Below, piece by piece: positions 18,901-27,247 of a stretch of 41,742 bases of DNA (within the stretch, counting starts at the first letter, position 1; the number at the start of each line of letters is the position of its first letter). A model generated the notes under the pieces. It saw only the letters and a program-made list of their open reading frames with translations. It had not been told where the DNA came from and made no database searches. Both the position numbers and the translations under genes were made by a program. The DNA comes from an uncultured Prevotellaceae bacterium (GTDB taxonomy: Bacteria > Bacteroidota > Bacteroidia > Bacteroidales > Bacteroidaceae): positions 1-41,742 of the forward strand of contig CAMJLB010000006.1 of NCBI GenBank assembly GCA_946406555.1, in the 5' to 3' direction.

Positions 18901-20908
18901 TGGTGTAGTTGTTGCAGACCACTGCTCCCGACAGCATATTTCCTAATGAATAGTGAGGCTCAACGAAGCCCCATGTTTTCCCGTCGTTGTTTTCGTCGAG
19001 CACGAGGAATTCGCTTTGTGCCACGTTATAGAAGTCGTTGGCGATGTCTGCCGTGTAGGGCACGCTCTTGCCTTGGCCTATCAGTATTCCGTCGGTGGTG
19101 GCAACCTCGCTGGCCAGTCCTTGTATGGGGTAGCCGGTGGGTGCCGACCACGCCTCTACGGCAAACGACAGCTCGGTCAGTCCTGCCTGCAGCTCGCTGC
19201 CCTGTATGGTGTAGGTGAGCTGGTTGACGTTTTCGGGCAAGGGCCTTCCGCCATGAATGTTGCTGGTGCGTATGCCGTCGGCCATTCGCCACACGAAGTA
19301 GTTTACGGTGCCGATGCTGCCGCCCTTCACGCCGGCGTTGTCGCCCTTGGTGGGGGCTTCCCAGCTGATGGTGACGGTATTGCTGGCCTGGTCGTATTGC
19401 ATGGCTACGTTCTTCGGAGCCTCGGGTATGCCGTAGCCCACCCATGCTGTGGCAGAGGCGGCGAGGCTCTCCTCGTCATAAGGCCCATTGGCAACGGTCA
19501 CCTTGATGGTGTTCTCGGCATTGTTCTTCACGTTGTTGGCACTGATGCTGAAGTTCACCGTTTCGCCAGGCGTGGCCTGATGGTTGGCCACGAGTTCCTC
19601 AACGCCGTTCACATAGAGATGATAGTAGAGTGTGGCATCGGCAGCGAGCGTTTTCCCGTCGAAACTCTTCGTGGGAGCGGTAAACGAGCCAGATCCGGTC
19701 GTCTGCAGAGGGGCGAAGGTGGCAGTGAGGTCGGTTACGCTTTCCGGCGTGTCGTCTTTCTTCTGCTGTGGTGCAATGACCATGCCGGCGCACTCCACGT
19801 CGCCCTGGAAGTCGACGAGCACGGTAGCCTTGCCCGTGGCGAGGTCTACCTTGCACAGTTCTGTCCAGTATACCGAGGCGTGCTCGGCCATCCAGTAGAA
19901 GGTGTCGTCTCGTGGGTCTATTTCGCCGGCCTGCAGCCAGAAGTGGCCCTCATAGTCTACGATGTCGTCTATGCCCGTGTGGCCCACCAGTATCTCCTCG
20001 CTCGTGCTGCGGTCTATCTGGTACAGGTTACCGTCTTTGGCCACGCCATAGAGGCGGCCGTCGCTGGTGACGCCCATTGCCACCATGTGTTTCTTGGCCG
20101 GCTTTCCGAAGCTGGTGGTGGTGAGCCCGTCGTCGTCGAAGGTGGCATAGCGCAGCGACAGGTTGCCCTGTCCGTCGATGCCCCAGAACTCGCCCACCAC
20201 GGTGGTGGTTCCGTCGGCGTTGTACTGTGTGCCTACCTCCAGTGCCATCGATGTCATGTATCGCAGGCTGATGACGTTGTTCAGCGTCCAGTCGTCCATG
20301 TTGTATTCCAGCACGGTAGCCAAGTTGCTGCGGCTCACCGTGGTGCCCTGCTCATAGAACACGCCGCGGTATTTGCCGTTGAACACATATCCGCCGCCGT
20401 TGAAGCCCTCATGCTCCATTCCCTCGAAGTCGGGTACGAGACAGGTCAGCTCGCCCGTCTCCACGTCGATGGCATAGATGCCACCCTCCTTGGTTTCGTC
20501 GAGCGAGTTGTATATCACGTTGACGATGAGGTGCTTGTGGTTATTGTTTGGCAGCAGCGAGCCTTCTGTGTTCTTGGCCAGTCTCTGTGCCCTGGCCTTC
20601 TGTAGCTTTTCCGGTGTGATGTGTATGGGTTCTTTCTCTTGCTGCAGCAGGTTGTTCAAACTTGCCCTGTGCTCCTTGAGGGGGGCGGGTGTGGCAGCCT
20701 GTCCGTTGTGGCGTCGGCTGCGTATCTTCACCATGTCGAGCAAGTCGTAGTTGGCTTTTTGTTCAGTGGCAGCAGCGGCTTTTGTAGTCGCATACGACAC
20801 TTGTGGTGCCGTGGGGTCGATGGTCATTAGCTCTTTCTGTGCCAATGCCGTTGTGGCAGTGGTCAGCCACAGGGCAAAAGTGAGCCCTAAGCAGGTTATC
20901 TTCTTCAT
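15989..20908 (-). CDS. large T9SS-secreted multidomain protein, choice-of-anchor J type
   Basis: 1639 residues. Signal peptide MKKITCLGLTFALWLTTATTALAQ. Residues about 120-390 look like a beta-propeller-like region with repeated short blades (YAIDVETGELTCLV, GRLYGVAKDGNLYQIDRST). Several Fn3/Ig-like modules follow (ESVTDLTATFAP, EAPKNVAMQYDQASNTVTISWEAP). A cleaved-adhesin (choice-of-anchor J) module spans about 1350-1540 (VTEDFEGYERWSV...KLDDITYAK). The C-terminus, with YSVDGKRLTAPQRGVNII and KKIVVR, is the Prevotella T9SS sorting signal, so the protein is exported to the surface and the tag cut off. No protease or glycosidase catalytic site is recognisable; adhesion is a guess. It follows the Omp28-like gene by 30 bp and probably shares its transcript. 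Confidence 0.85.
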   Translation of the reverse strand: MKKITCLGLTFALWLTTATTALAQKELMTIDPTAPQVSYATTKAAAATEQKANYDLLDMVKIRSRRHNGQAATPAPLKEHRASLNNLLQQEKEPIHITPEKLQKARAQRLAKNTEGSLLPNNNHKHLIVNVIYNSLDETKEGGIYAIDVETGELTCLVPDFEGMEHEGFNGGGYVFNGKYRGVFYEQGTTVSRSNLATVLEYNMDDWTLNNVISLRYMTSMALEVGTQYNADGTTTVVGEFWGIDGQGNLSLRYATFDDDGLTTTSFGKPAKKHMVAMGVTSDGRLYGVAKDGNLYQIDRSTSEEILVGHTGIDDIVDYEGHFWLQAGEIDPRDDTFYWMAEHASVYWTELCKVDLATGKATVLVDFQGDVECAGMVIAPQQKKDDTPESVTDLTATFAPLQTTGSGSFTAPTKSFDGKTLAADATLYYHLYVNGVEELVANHQATPGETVNFSISANNVKNNAENTIKVTVANGPYDEESLAASATAWVGYGIPEAPKNVAMQYDQASNTVTISWEAPTKGDNAGVKGGSIGTVNYFVWRMADGIRTSNIHGGRPLPENVNQLTYTIQGSELQAGLTELSFAVEAWSAPTGYPIQGLASEVATTDGILIGQGKSVPYTADIANDFYNVAQSEFLVLDENNDGKTWGFVEPHYSLGNMLSGAVVCNNYTTSLDADDWLVLPGIALKAGKTYHFRSNMHGPSATSGMVERLEVKAGTSKTAEAMTVQVLSAEQVVDYCMLEGDFTVPEDGNYFIGLHAVSPAAQWEIAVFDITIEESKNAVNDPLAPMAGTVEATPIYGITEATGEDGNTVYYGRADIKVTLPTTKQDGTALAADERLTATLLASNGTTERELTQWTNQEKGAELLFNAQDLTSGDYTFTVQTAYTANGETHTGRNFSATAYVGWDNTMLEPTGMTTIQTADKIVIRFPEQQQLKGTHGAYLPYIVYQAYSGDKAATISRALAAGYTDIFTQISADAETEAYELEITNVDPQKGGQYNWGMYVVALSRDAAGNLINSGLHNVRTVVGMPLQAPAIETGEQTYLIDAQLDEHLDSTWTYYLNRGDMVCGIQPIEDQFGHDAGKTWDVFSAFNGNLSAFFAKVDISTLATPVFDFDLIIEDPETAMTVVLNGPDGQQKTKQMTVQDGMQHISIDLSDIKSWGWVQPTLVITYKMAEEGYFHDVFFDNVTVFDALPQNLAIIDFEVPAEIKSGEVTMANVTLMNMGQQDMSNYTVTLTEDEVEVQSQTFSKPLKSKDIQVVQFRYAANTVNAYDKVGQEEAEKVLVATVKADGDGAEADNSAEAVTTITVAGGKDNSSPSNVVAQTTEDGGPVSLTWSFDFEQTTQMVTEDFEGYERWSVGGVKAGAQQGQIGVWRLFDGDNKPTYTWQNFEYVAQNVGEPQAFQVFSGEVFNSDYYTYDMSAMSGSQYLVSMDPADGNYAPMADDYLISPLVKGGTAIEFYYGSLVDSPQGVEVLYSETDQDVSHFIRLQTLTDATSSEWYQAYVKLPQNAKYFAIHHTQGSYMGYGIKLDDITYAKISSVDHFNIYLDEKLVGTSNEASYTIDTPLEGGNHRIAVTAVYADGAESVPAYATFATTVGISETTAADEQNSFYSVDGKRLTAPQRGVNIIRQASGKTKKIVVR

Positions 20909-20938
20909 ATCTGTAATCGTTTGGTCGGGTGATGGGTG

Positions 20939-22795
20939 CTATTTCACAAAAACCTTTCTCACGGAACCATCGTCCATCTTTACGATGTTGATGCCGCGCT
21001 GCGGTGCCTTCAGTGTTTTTCCGTCGAGCGAATAGCTGGCCACGACGTTGGCCTTTCGCTGGCTGTCTACGGTGAGAATGGCGCTCTGCTCCTCTTCAGT
21101 GAGCACCCGGCTCTTGGCAGCATTGGCTATGCGGCCCTTGTCGTCTATGAGCAGTGCCACCACATAGATGGTGCCCTTCTTGCAGGCGTTGCGCAAGGTG
21201 GCCTTGGTGGGCATGTTGAGCGTGTAGCTCGTTTCGCGAGGCTCGTTGGCCTTCAGGGTGCCCAGTCCTTCCACCATGTTGTTGATGCCGACGTAGCTGC
21301 TCGAGATGGCCACGTCGTTGAACACATAGCCCACGATGTTGTTCTGTCCATATTTTCCACCGCTGCAGAACTGTCTCAGGTCTTCAGGATTCTGGCTTGG
21401 CTGCTGGTTGGCATAGTAGTTCGTCTGTACCCATGCCGTGGTGCTGCCGCTCAGTCCGTCGGCCACGAGCACAAATGCCACCGAGTGGCCCGTGAGGTCG
21501 GTCAGCGAGGTGATGGTAGCCTTGGCATTGACTTCCGTCTCAGCTTCGTTGATGACACCGGTCACGCTCACCTCAGCGCTGGCAGGCAGAGCCATCTCCT
21601 TGCGGACGTCATTGCAGATGTCGCCGGAAAGTCCTGTGTAGGGATCCATGGTCTCGCCACGGTTGATGGAGCATGAAGGTGCGCTGGTGAATCCCAGGCT
21701 GGCATAGTTGGCTATGTACATCGCATCGTTGGAGTTGTACTGATGTATGCCGATGCCAATGAACCGGTCGGCGAATGTCTGGCGCAGCTTCTCCATTCCC
21801 ACCAGTCCTCGTGGGCAATAGCCACAACCCGTTCCTGTGAACTCTTCAACCACCACGTTTCTCGGTATGAAATGCTCGAGCGTAGATAGCGTGATGTCAG
21901 TGCTCTTTTCAGTTGCCTGGTTGTCGTTTCCGTTTATTTTTGTAATCGTAATCGTCTTGGTGCTGGTCGAAACCGTATTGTCGCCCATCACGCTGATAGT
22001 TGCAGAGCCTTTGCTGTAGGCCGGCAGCGGCTGGCTCAGGGTGATGGTCTGCTCTTCGCTGGTGTTGCCATCGGTGGTGATGGTGTAGCTCAGGTTGTCT
22101 ACGGCAACCCGCCCGTTGTTGGTCAGCGCTATCTCCACGTCGGCAGTCTGTCCCATCTGTGCGTAGTACAGAGCGGCTGTTGGTGTGGGCGATACGGAAT
22201 AGGCAGGGAAAGAACCTTCGAGCAGCACCTTCAAACTCAGCACGCCGAAGCCCTGTCCGTTCATGTCGCTCCACTGTTTCACCGTATTGTCTGTGCGCAA
22301 TATCAAGCCGTTGGGCGCGTCGGTTCCCGTTGTCAGCACCGGTCCGCGGTCGGATGTGCCTGTCACGTTGGTGATGGTGAAGGAGTAGCCCACATAGGCA
22401 CCCCCTTCGGGAATAGCCAGTGGCGCCGGCAGGGCCACGTCGGTAGCGTCGCTCAGTTGGTCGTTGGCCACGTTGCTGATCCACAGCGTGTTGCTTTCCG
22501 TCGGGTCTGCATCGGGCAGTGCCGAGGCTATCCACACCTTCACGTCGGTGGCGCTGGGAGCGGTGAGTGCAAAGCGCACGGCGCTGATCGATTTGCCTCC
22601 GGCCACGTCGTGGTTGCCTGGCAGGAAAATGGCACAGTGGTATGTGTCGGCAGCGCGGACTCCAATGCCTGTCACGCCGGTGGCGTTGCCCATATAACCC
22701 CACCACAGCTGGTTCTCACCGGCAGTGATGGCAGCATGCAGGGTGCTGGTGCACGCAAGTGCGAGAATGGTGATAAGCGTAAAAATCCTTTTCAT
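20939..22795 (-). CDS. T9SS-secreted Omp28-like protein with thioredoxin-fold CxxC motif
   Basis: 618 residues. The signal peptide (MKRIFTLITILALACTSTLHA) leads to a beta-rich N-terminal domain (about 25-195). An Ig-like domain follows (about 200-305). Next is an Omp28-type thioredoxin-like domain with VEEFTGTGCGYCPRG, the CGYC motif at 324-327. The C-terminus (YSLDGKTLKAPQRGINIV, ending KVFVK) is a T9SS sorting signal very like that of the next gene. The CxxC pair hints at thiol-disulfide chemistry outside the cell, but Omp28-like proteins have no settled activity. It sits between recQ (82 bp upstream on the strand) and the 1639-residue secreted protein. Confidence 0.85.
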   Translation of the reverse strand: MKRIFTLITILALACTSTLHAAITAGENQLWWGYMGNATGVTGIGVRAADTYHCAIFLPGNHDVAGGKSISAVRFALTAPSATDVKVWIASALPDADPTESNTLWISNVANDQLSDATDVALPAPLAIPEGGAYVGYSFTITNVTGTSDRGPVLTTGTDAPNGLILRTDNTVKQWSDMNGQGFGVLSLKVLLEGSFPAYSVSPTPTAALYYAQMGQTADVEIALTNNGRVAVDNLSYTITTDGNTSEEQTITLSQPLPAYSKGSATISVMGDNTVSTSTKTITITKINGNDNQATEKSTDITLSTLEHFIPRNVVVEEFTGTGCGYCPRGLVGMEKLRQTFADRFIGIGIHQYNSNDAMYIANYASLGFTSAPSCSINRGETMDPYTGLSGDICNDVRKEMALPASAEVSVTGVINEAETEVNAKATITSLTDLTGHSVAFVLVADGLSGSTTAWVQTNYYANQQPSQNPEDLRQFCSGGKYGQNNIVGYVFNDVAISSSYVGINNMVEGLGTLKANEPRETSYTLNMPTKATLRNACKKGTIYVVALLIDDKGRIANAAKSRVLTEEEQSAILTVDSQRKANVVASYSLDGKTLKAPQRGINIVKMDDGSVRKVFVK

Positions 22796-22877
22796 TCTTC
22801 TTCTGATTACCTTAAAAAGTTAGTGGCTATTTTTGTGTTAATATCTCAGTAGCGATGTTTGCTTTCCGTTAGCTCTT

Positions 22878-25058
22878 TTAATTAGCCATCTCGCTGATGA
22901 ACTTGATGCGTACCAGCCGTATCTGGTCCTCGTCGATGTCGTTGCCAAACTCTTTGAAGGCAGCCTGTAGGTCGTCTTTCTCCTGTTCGCGGAAGAATTC
23001 GTAGATGTCGGCCACGTCGTCCGGGTCCATGATCTCGTTGAGGAAATAGTCTATGTTCACCTTGTTGCCACTGTAGATGACGATGCCTTCGAGTTCGTCG
23101 AGCAGCTCCGAGAAGTCCAGTCCCAGGGCGTTGGCCACCTCGTCGAGGTCTATGCGGCGGTCTATGTTCTGCAGAATCTTCAGCTTGCGCATCGAGTCCT
23201 TGGCCTTGGTTCTTATGCGCATGTCGGCCTGCCGTTCTATGTCGTTTTCCTCGCAGTAGCGCTTTATCAGGTTTACGAATTCTTTTGCGTATGGCTGTCG
23301 TGTCTTTCCGTCGCCCACGCCCTGTATGCCTTTCAGCTCTTCGAGCGTCACGGGGTATTCCGTGGCCATCTGCTCCAGGCTCACGTCTTGGAAGATGACG
23401 TAGGCCGGTCTTTCCAGTTTGCGCGACCATTTCTTCCGCAGGTCGTGGAGCATGGCCGATAGGGTGGGGTCGAGGGCACTGGTGCCGCCTTCGGGCGTGG
23501 GTTCCTCATCCTCATTGAACTCGTTGTCTTCCACCACCATGAACGATTGCGGATTCTTGATAAACTTCTTTCCGGCAGGTGTAAGCTTCAGCAGGCCGTA
23601 GTTTTCTACTTCTTTTTTCAGGTAGCCGGCGATGAGGGCCTGGCGTATCACGGGGTTCCATATCTTCGGGTTCTCGTCTTCCCCTATGCCGAAGTCTTCC
23701 AGGTCTTGATGCTTGTGCGAGATAATCTCTTCGGTGTCGCGCCCCGTGATGAAGTCGATGATGTGGTCGGCACGGAAGTTCTCTTTCAGCTCCTGCACGG
23801 CCTTGAGCACGATGAGCAACTGTTGTTGCGCCTCGATTTTTGTCTTGGGGTGCAGGCAGTTGTCGCAGTTGTGGCAGTTGTCTTTGTCGTAGGTCTCGCC
23901 GAAGTAGTGCAACAGCATCTTGCGCCGGCACACCGATGTCTCGGCGTAAGCGGCCGTCTCTTGCAGCAGCTGCCGGCCTATGTCCTGTTCGGCCACGGGC
24001 TTTCCTTCCATGAACTTGTCGAGCTTCTGCAGGTCCTTATAGCTGTAGAAAGCCACGCACAGGCCCTCGCCGCCATCGCGTCCGGCCCGTCCCGTTTCCT
24101 GGTAGTAGCCTTCGAGGCTCTTGGGAATGTCGTAGTGAATGACGAAGCGCACGTCGGGCTTGTCGATGCCCATGCCAAAGGCGATGGTGGCCACGATGAC
24201 GTCTATTTTCTCCATGAGGAAGTCGTCTTGCGTCTGCGAGCGTGTACTGCTGTCGAGGCCGGCGTGGTAGGCGGCCGCCTTGATGTCGTTGGCACGCAGC
24301 ACCTCGGCCAGGTCTTCCACTTTCTTGCGCGAGAGACAGTAGATGATGCCGCTTTTGCCCGAATGCTGCTTGATGAAGCGCACGATGTCCTTGTCGATAT
24401 CCTTGGTCTTTTGCCGCACTTCGTAGTACAGGTTGGGGCGGTTGAACGACGACTTGAACTCCTTGGCCTCGAGAATGCCCAGATTTTTCTTTATGTCGGT
24501 GCGCACCTTGTCGGTGGCCGTGGCGGTGAGGGCTATGATGGGTGCCTTGCCTATCTCATTGATGATGGGGCGTATGCGCCGGTATTCTGGCCGGAAGTCG
24601 TGTCCCCACTCCGAGATGCAGTGTGCCTCGTCGATGGCATAGAACGAAATCTTGACCGACTTGAGAAACTCTACGTTCTCGTCTTTGGTGAGCGACTCGG
24701 GAGCCACGTAGAGCAGCTTCGTGCGCCCTTCGCGTATGTCCTTCTTCACTTGGTCGATGGCTCCTTTGTTCAGCGACGAGTTCAGATAGTGGGCCATGCC
24801 CTCGTGCTCGCTTAGGTGGGTGATGAAGTCTACCTGGTTCTTCATCAGTGCGATGAGCGGCGAAATGACGATGGCCACCCCCTCCATGAGCAGCGACGGC
24901 AACTGGTAGCACAGCGACTTCCCACCCCCCGTCGGCATGAGCACGAAGGAGTCGTTGCCTTCAAGCACGTTTTGTATAATGGCTTCCTGGTCGCCCTTGA
25001 AGGTGTCGAAGCCGAAGTATCTCTTCAGTTCCTTGGTCAGATTCGTTTTCTTAGTCAT
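22878..25058 (-). CDS. recQ: ATP-dependent DNA helicase RecQ
   Basis: 3'-5' helicase for recombination and repair. 726 residues, longer than the E. coli enzyme (about 610). Walker A is in MPTGGGKSLCYQLP (GGGKS 44-48) and the DEAH box at 143-146. The helicase C domain has QETGRAGRDG. The zinc site uses Cys377, 395, 398 and 401 (NCHNCDNC), followed by the RQC winged helix. An HRDC domain spans about 537-600 (LEELKGIQGVGDGKT). The last 125 residues are an acidic, helical extension common in Bacteroidota RecQ. It starts 12 bp after clpX, giving the run clpP-clpX-recQ. Confidence 0.96.
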   Translation of the reverse strand: MTKKTNLTKELKRYFGFDTFKGDQEAIIQNVLEGNDSFVLMPTGGGKSLCYQLPSLLMEGVAIVISPLIALMKNQVDFITHLSEHEGMAHYLNSSLNKGAIDQVKKDIREGRTKLLYVAPESLTKDENVEFLKSVKISFYAIDEAHCISEWGHDFRPEYRRIRPIINEIGKAPIIALTATATDKVRTDIKKNLGILEAKEFKSSFNRPNLYYEVRQKTKDIDKDIVRFIKQHSGKSGIIYCLSRKKVEDLAEVLRANDIKAAAYHAGLDSSTRSQTQDDFLMEKIDVIVATIAFGMGIDKPDVRFVIHYDIPKSLEGYYQETGRAGRDGGEGLCVAFYSYKDLQKLDKFMEGKPVAEQDIGRQLLQETAAYAETSVCRRKMLLHYFGETYDKDNCHNCDNCLHPKTKIEAQQQLLIVLKAVQELKENFRADHIIDFITGRDTEEIISHKHQDLEDFGIGEDENPKIWNPVIRQALIAGYLKKEVENYGLLKLTPAGKKFIKNPQSFMVVEDNEFNEDEEPTPEGGTSALDPTLSAMLHDLRKKWSRKLERPAYVIFQDVSLEQMATEYPVTLEELKGIQGVGDGKTRQPYAKEFVNLIKRYCEENDIERQADMRIRTKAKDSMRKLKILQNIDRRIDLDEVANALGLDFSELLDELEGIVIYSGNKVNIDYFLNEIMDPDDVADIYEFFREQEKDDLQAAFKEFGNDIDEDQIRLVRIKFISEMAN

Positions 25059-25070
25059 AGGCTGTTTCTT

Positions 25071-26288
25071 TTATTGCAGGTGCGACTTGTCTATCTGTTC
25101 CTGCGCGTATTCGGCTGTGATTTCGAATGATTTCTTATTGCTCGATGGTGCCTCGAACATGGCATCCATCATGATGCTCTCCACGATGGAGCGTAGTCCG
25201 CGTGCGCCCAGCTTGTATTCCACGGCTTTGTCTACAATCAGGTTGAGTGCCTCTTCGGTGAAGTTAAGCTTGATGCCGTCCATCTGGAACAGTTTCTCAT
25301 ATTGCTTCACGATCGAGTTCTTCGGCTCGACGAGAATGCGCCGCAAGGCATCGCGGTCCAGTGGGTTCAGGTAGGTGAGCACAGGCAGGCGGCCTATGAT
25401 TTCGGGTATGAGGCCGAATGACTTCAGGTCTTGCGGCAGCACATACTTCATGAGGTCGTTCTTGTCTATCTTCCGCACGTTCTGCACCGAGTTGTAGCCC
25501 ACGGTATGGGTGTTCATGCGCTGGGCAATCTTACGCTCTATGCCGTCGAAGGCGCCGCCACATATAAATAATATGTTACGTGTGTCTACGTGTATGTACT
25601 CCTGGTCGGGGTGTTTGCGTCCGCCCTGTGGCGGCACGTTCACCATTGTTCCCTCGAGCAGTTTGAGCAGTCCCTGCTGTACGCCCTCTCCGCTCACGTC
25701 GCGGGTAATCGACGGGTTGTCGCTCTTGCGGGCAATCTTGTCTATCTCGTCGATGAACACGATGCCCCGTTCGGCTGCCTCTACCTTGTAGTCGGCCACC
25801 TGCAGCAGTCGCGATAGGATGCTCTCCACGTCTTCGCCCACATAGCCAGCCTCGGTAAACACCGTAGCGTCGACGATGGTGAAGGGCACGTCGAGCAGCT
25901 TGGCTATGGTGCGGGCCAGCAGGGTCTTGCCCGTGCCGGTAGAGCCTACCATGATGATGTTGCTCTTCTCTATCTCCACCCCATTCTCGTCGGCGGGCTG
26001 CTGCAGCCGCTTGTAGTGGTTGTAGACGGCCACCGACAGAAAGCGCTTGGCCTCGTCCTGCCCGATGACATACTGGTCCAGGTATTCCTTTATCTCGCGT
26101 GGCTTGGGCACGTTGCGCTTCTCGAAGCGCCCGCCCGCCGGGCTGTCCTGCTTGTCGATGCCAGACTCTTGTACTATTTTATATGCCTGCTTGGCGCAGT
26201 CTTCACATATATATCCGTTCACGCCTGTGATGAGCAACTTCACCTCACGGTCGTTGCGCCCACAGAAATTACATACTTTCTTACTCAT
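25071..26288 (-). CDS. clpX: ATP-dependent Clp protease ATP-binding subunit ClpX
   Basis: AAA+ unfoldase that feeds substrates to ClpP. 405 residues. N-terminal zinc-binding domain with Cys6, Cys9, Cys28 and Cys31. Walker A GSTGTGKT at 115-122, pore loop GYVG at 148-151, Walker B IVFIDEID with Asp180/Glu181, and the IGF-type loop that docks on ClpP expected within the segment around 255-275. Family-typical length. It follows clpP by 60 bp and precedes recQ by 12 bp. Confidence 0.97.
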   Translation of the reverse strand: MSKKVCNFCGRNDREVKLLITGVNGYICEDCAKQAYKIVQESGIDKQDSPAGGRFEKRNVPKPREIKEYLDQYVIGQDEAKRFLSVAVYNHYKRLQQPADENGVEIEKSNIIMVGSTGTGKTLLARTIAKLLDVPFTIVDATVFTEAGYVGEDVESILSRLLQVADYKVEAAERGIVFIDEIDKIARKSDNPSITRDVSGEGVQQGLLKLLEGTMVNVPPQGGRKHPDQEYIHVDTRNILFICGGAFDGIERKIAQRMNTHTVGYNSVQNVRKIDKNDLMKYVLPQDLKSFGLIPEIIGRLPVLTYLNPLDRDALRRILVEPKNSIVKQYEKLFQMDGIKLNFTEEALNLIVDKAVEYKLGARGLRSIVESIMMDAMFEAPSSNKKSFEITAEYAQEQIDKSHLQ

Positions 26289-26348
26289 TTTAATTTATTT
26301 CAACTCTTGTCTCTCCTCGCTCCTCGCTCAACACTCGACGTACCTCGC

Positions 26349-27023
26349 TCACTTCCTCACGAGCACCTGGTCTATCATTCCGTATTCGCGTGCCTCTTCG
26401 GCCGTCATCCAGTAGTTGCGGTCGGAGTCGTTCCACACCTTGTCGTAGTCGGTGTGCGAGTGCTCGGCAATGATGGTGTAGAGCTCTTTCTTCAGTTTCT
26501 GAATCTCGCGAGCCTCAATCTCGATGTCGCTCGCCTGGCCTTGCACGCCGCCCAGGGGCTGATGAATCATCACGCGGCTGTGTGTGAGTGCCGAGCGCTT
26601 GCCCTCGGCGCCAGCCACGAGCAGCACGGCAGCCATCGAGGCGGCCATGCCGGTGCAGATGGTGGCCACGTCGCTCGATACGAACTGCATGGTGTCGTAG
26701 ATGCCCAGTCCGGCATAGACGCTGCCGCCGGGCGAGTTGATGTAGATAGAGATGTCTTTGCCCGGGTCTACCGAGTCGAGGTAGAGCAGCTGGGCCTGCA
26801 GGGTGTTGGCGGTGTAGTCGTTTACCTCGGTGCCCAGGAAGATGATGCGGTCCATCATCAGTCGGCTGAACACGTCCATCTGTGTCACGTTCAGCTGGCG
26901 TTCCTCCAGAATATAGGGGTTCATGTACTGTGCGGCCACGCGGCTCTGCAGCCGTGTCACGTCGTCGAGCACCTGGCCGTTCATGCCAAGGTGCTGGGTT
27001 GCATATTTTCTGAAATCGTTCAT
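26349..27023 (-). CDS. clpP: ATP-dependent Clp protease proteolytic subunit
   Basis: Serine protease that forms the 14-mer degradation chamber with ClpX. 224 residues. Catalytic Ser129 in TGMAASMAA and His154 in MIHQPLGG; the catalytic aspartate lies in the DSDRNYW segment (about 199-201). N-terminal 30 residues may include a propeptide. It has its own promoter element at 27096-27103. Its usual partner tig is 3.9 kb upstream, with four unrelated genes in between. Confidence 0.97.
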   Translation of the reverse strand: MNDFRKYATQHLGMNGQVLDDVTRLQSRVAAQYMNPYILEERQLNVTQMDVFSRLMMDRIIFLGTEVNDYTANTLQAQLLYLDSVDPGKDISIYINSPGGSVYAGLGIYDTMQFVSSDVATICTGMAASMAAVLLVAGAEGKRSALTHSRVMIHQPLGGVQGQASDIEIEAREIQKLKKELYTIIAEHSHTDYDKVWNDSDRNYWMTAEEAREYGMIDQVLVRK

Positions 27024-27095
27024 AATCAGTGATTTACCTTTCTGTTTTATGATTGGGGAAAAAGGTTATCGGCTCTTTCCCCACTTTAGTAGATA

Positions 27096-27103
27096 CAAAG
27101 TTA
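27096..27103 (-). promoter_or_regulatory. clpP promoter, TAACTTTG
   Basis: Minus strand TAACTTTG, a full TAnnTTTG match, 73 bp before the clpP start; the -33 side is only T-rich. Confidence 0.6.
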
Positions 27104-27216
27104 AGAAAAAAAGTCGATAACCCTTGCTATTTTAAGATTTTTTTTGGTAAAAATCATTCCTTATGTCCTTTTTCGGGTGCGGGGCGGGCTGACAGCCCTG
27201 TCAACAGACGAAAGAG

Positions 27217-27243
27217 GCGGCCGCCGTGGGCAGGGGCGGCCGC
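27217..27243 (-). terminator. GC-rich hairpin after the Cthe_2159-like gene
   Basis: Perfect 9-bp stem (27217-27225 with 27235-27243) just past the stop, followed on the minus strand by only a weak T-tract (CTCTTTCG). A second short palindrome, GGGCTGACAGCCC, lies at 27186-27198. Confidence 0.5.
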
Positions 27244-27247
27244 AGGG

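Noticed and set aside
16289..18946. 885-codon open frame opposite the large secreted protein
   Set aside because: Complement shadow of a long Gly/Ala/Asp/Thr-rich gene; no recognisable family, and the minus strand has signal peptide and sorting tag.
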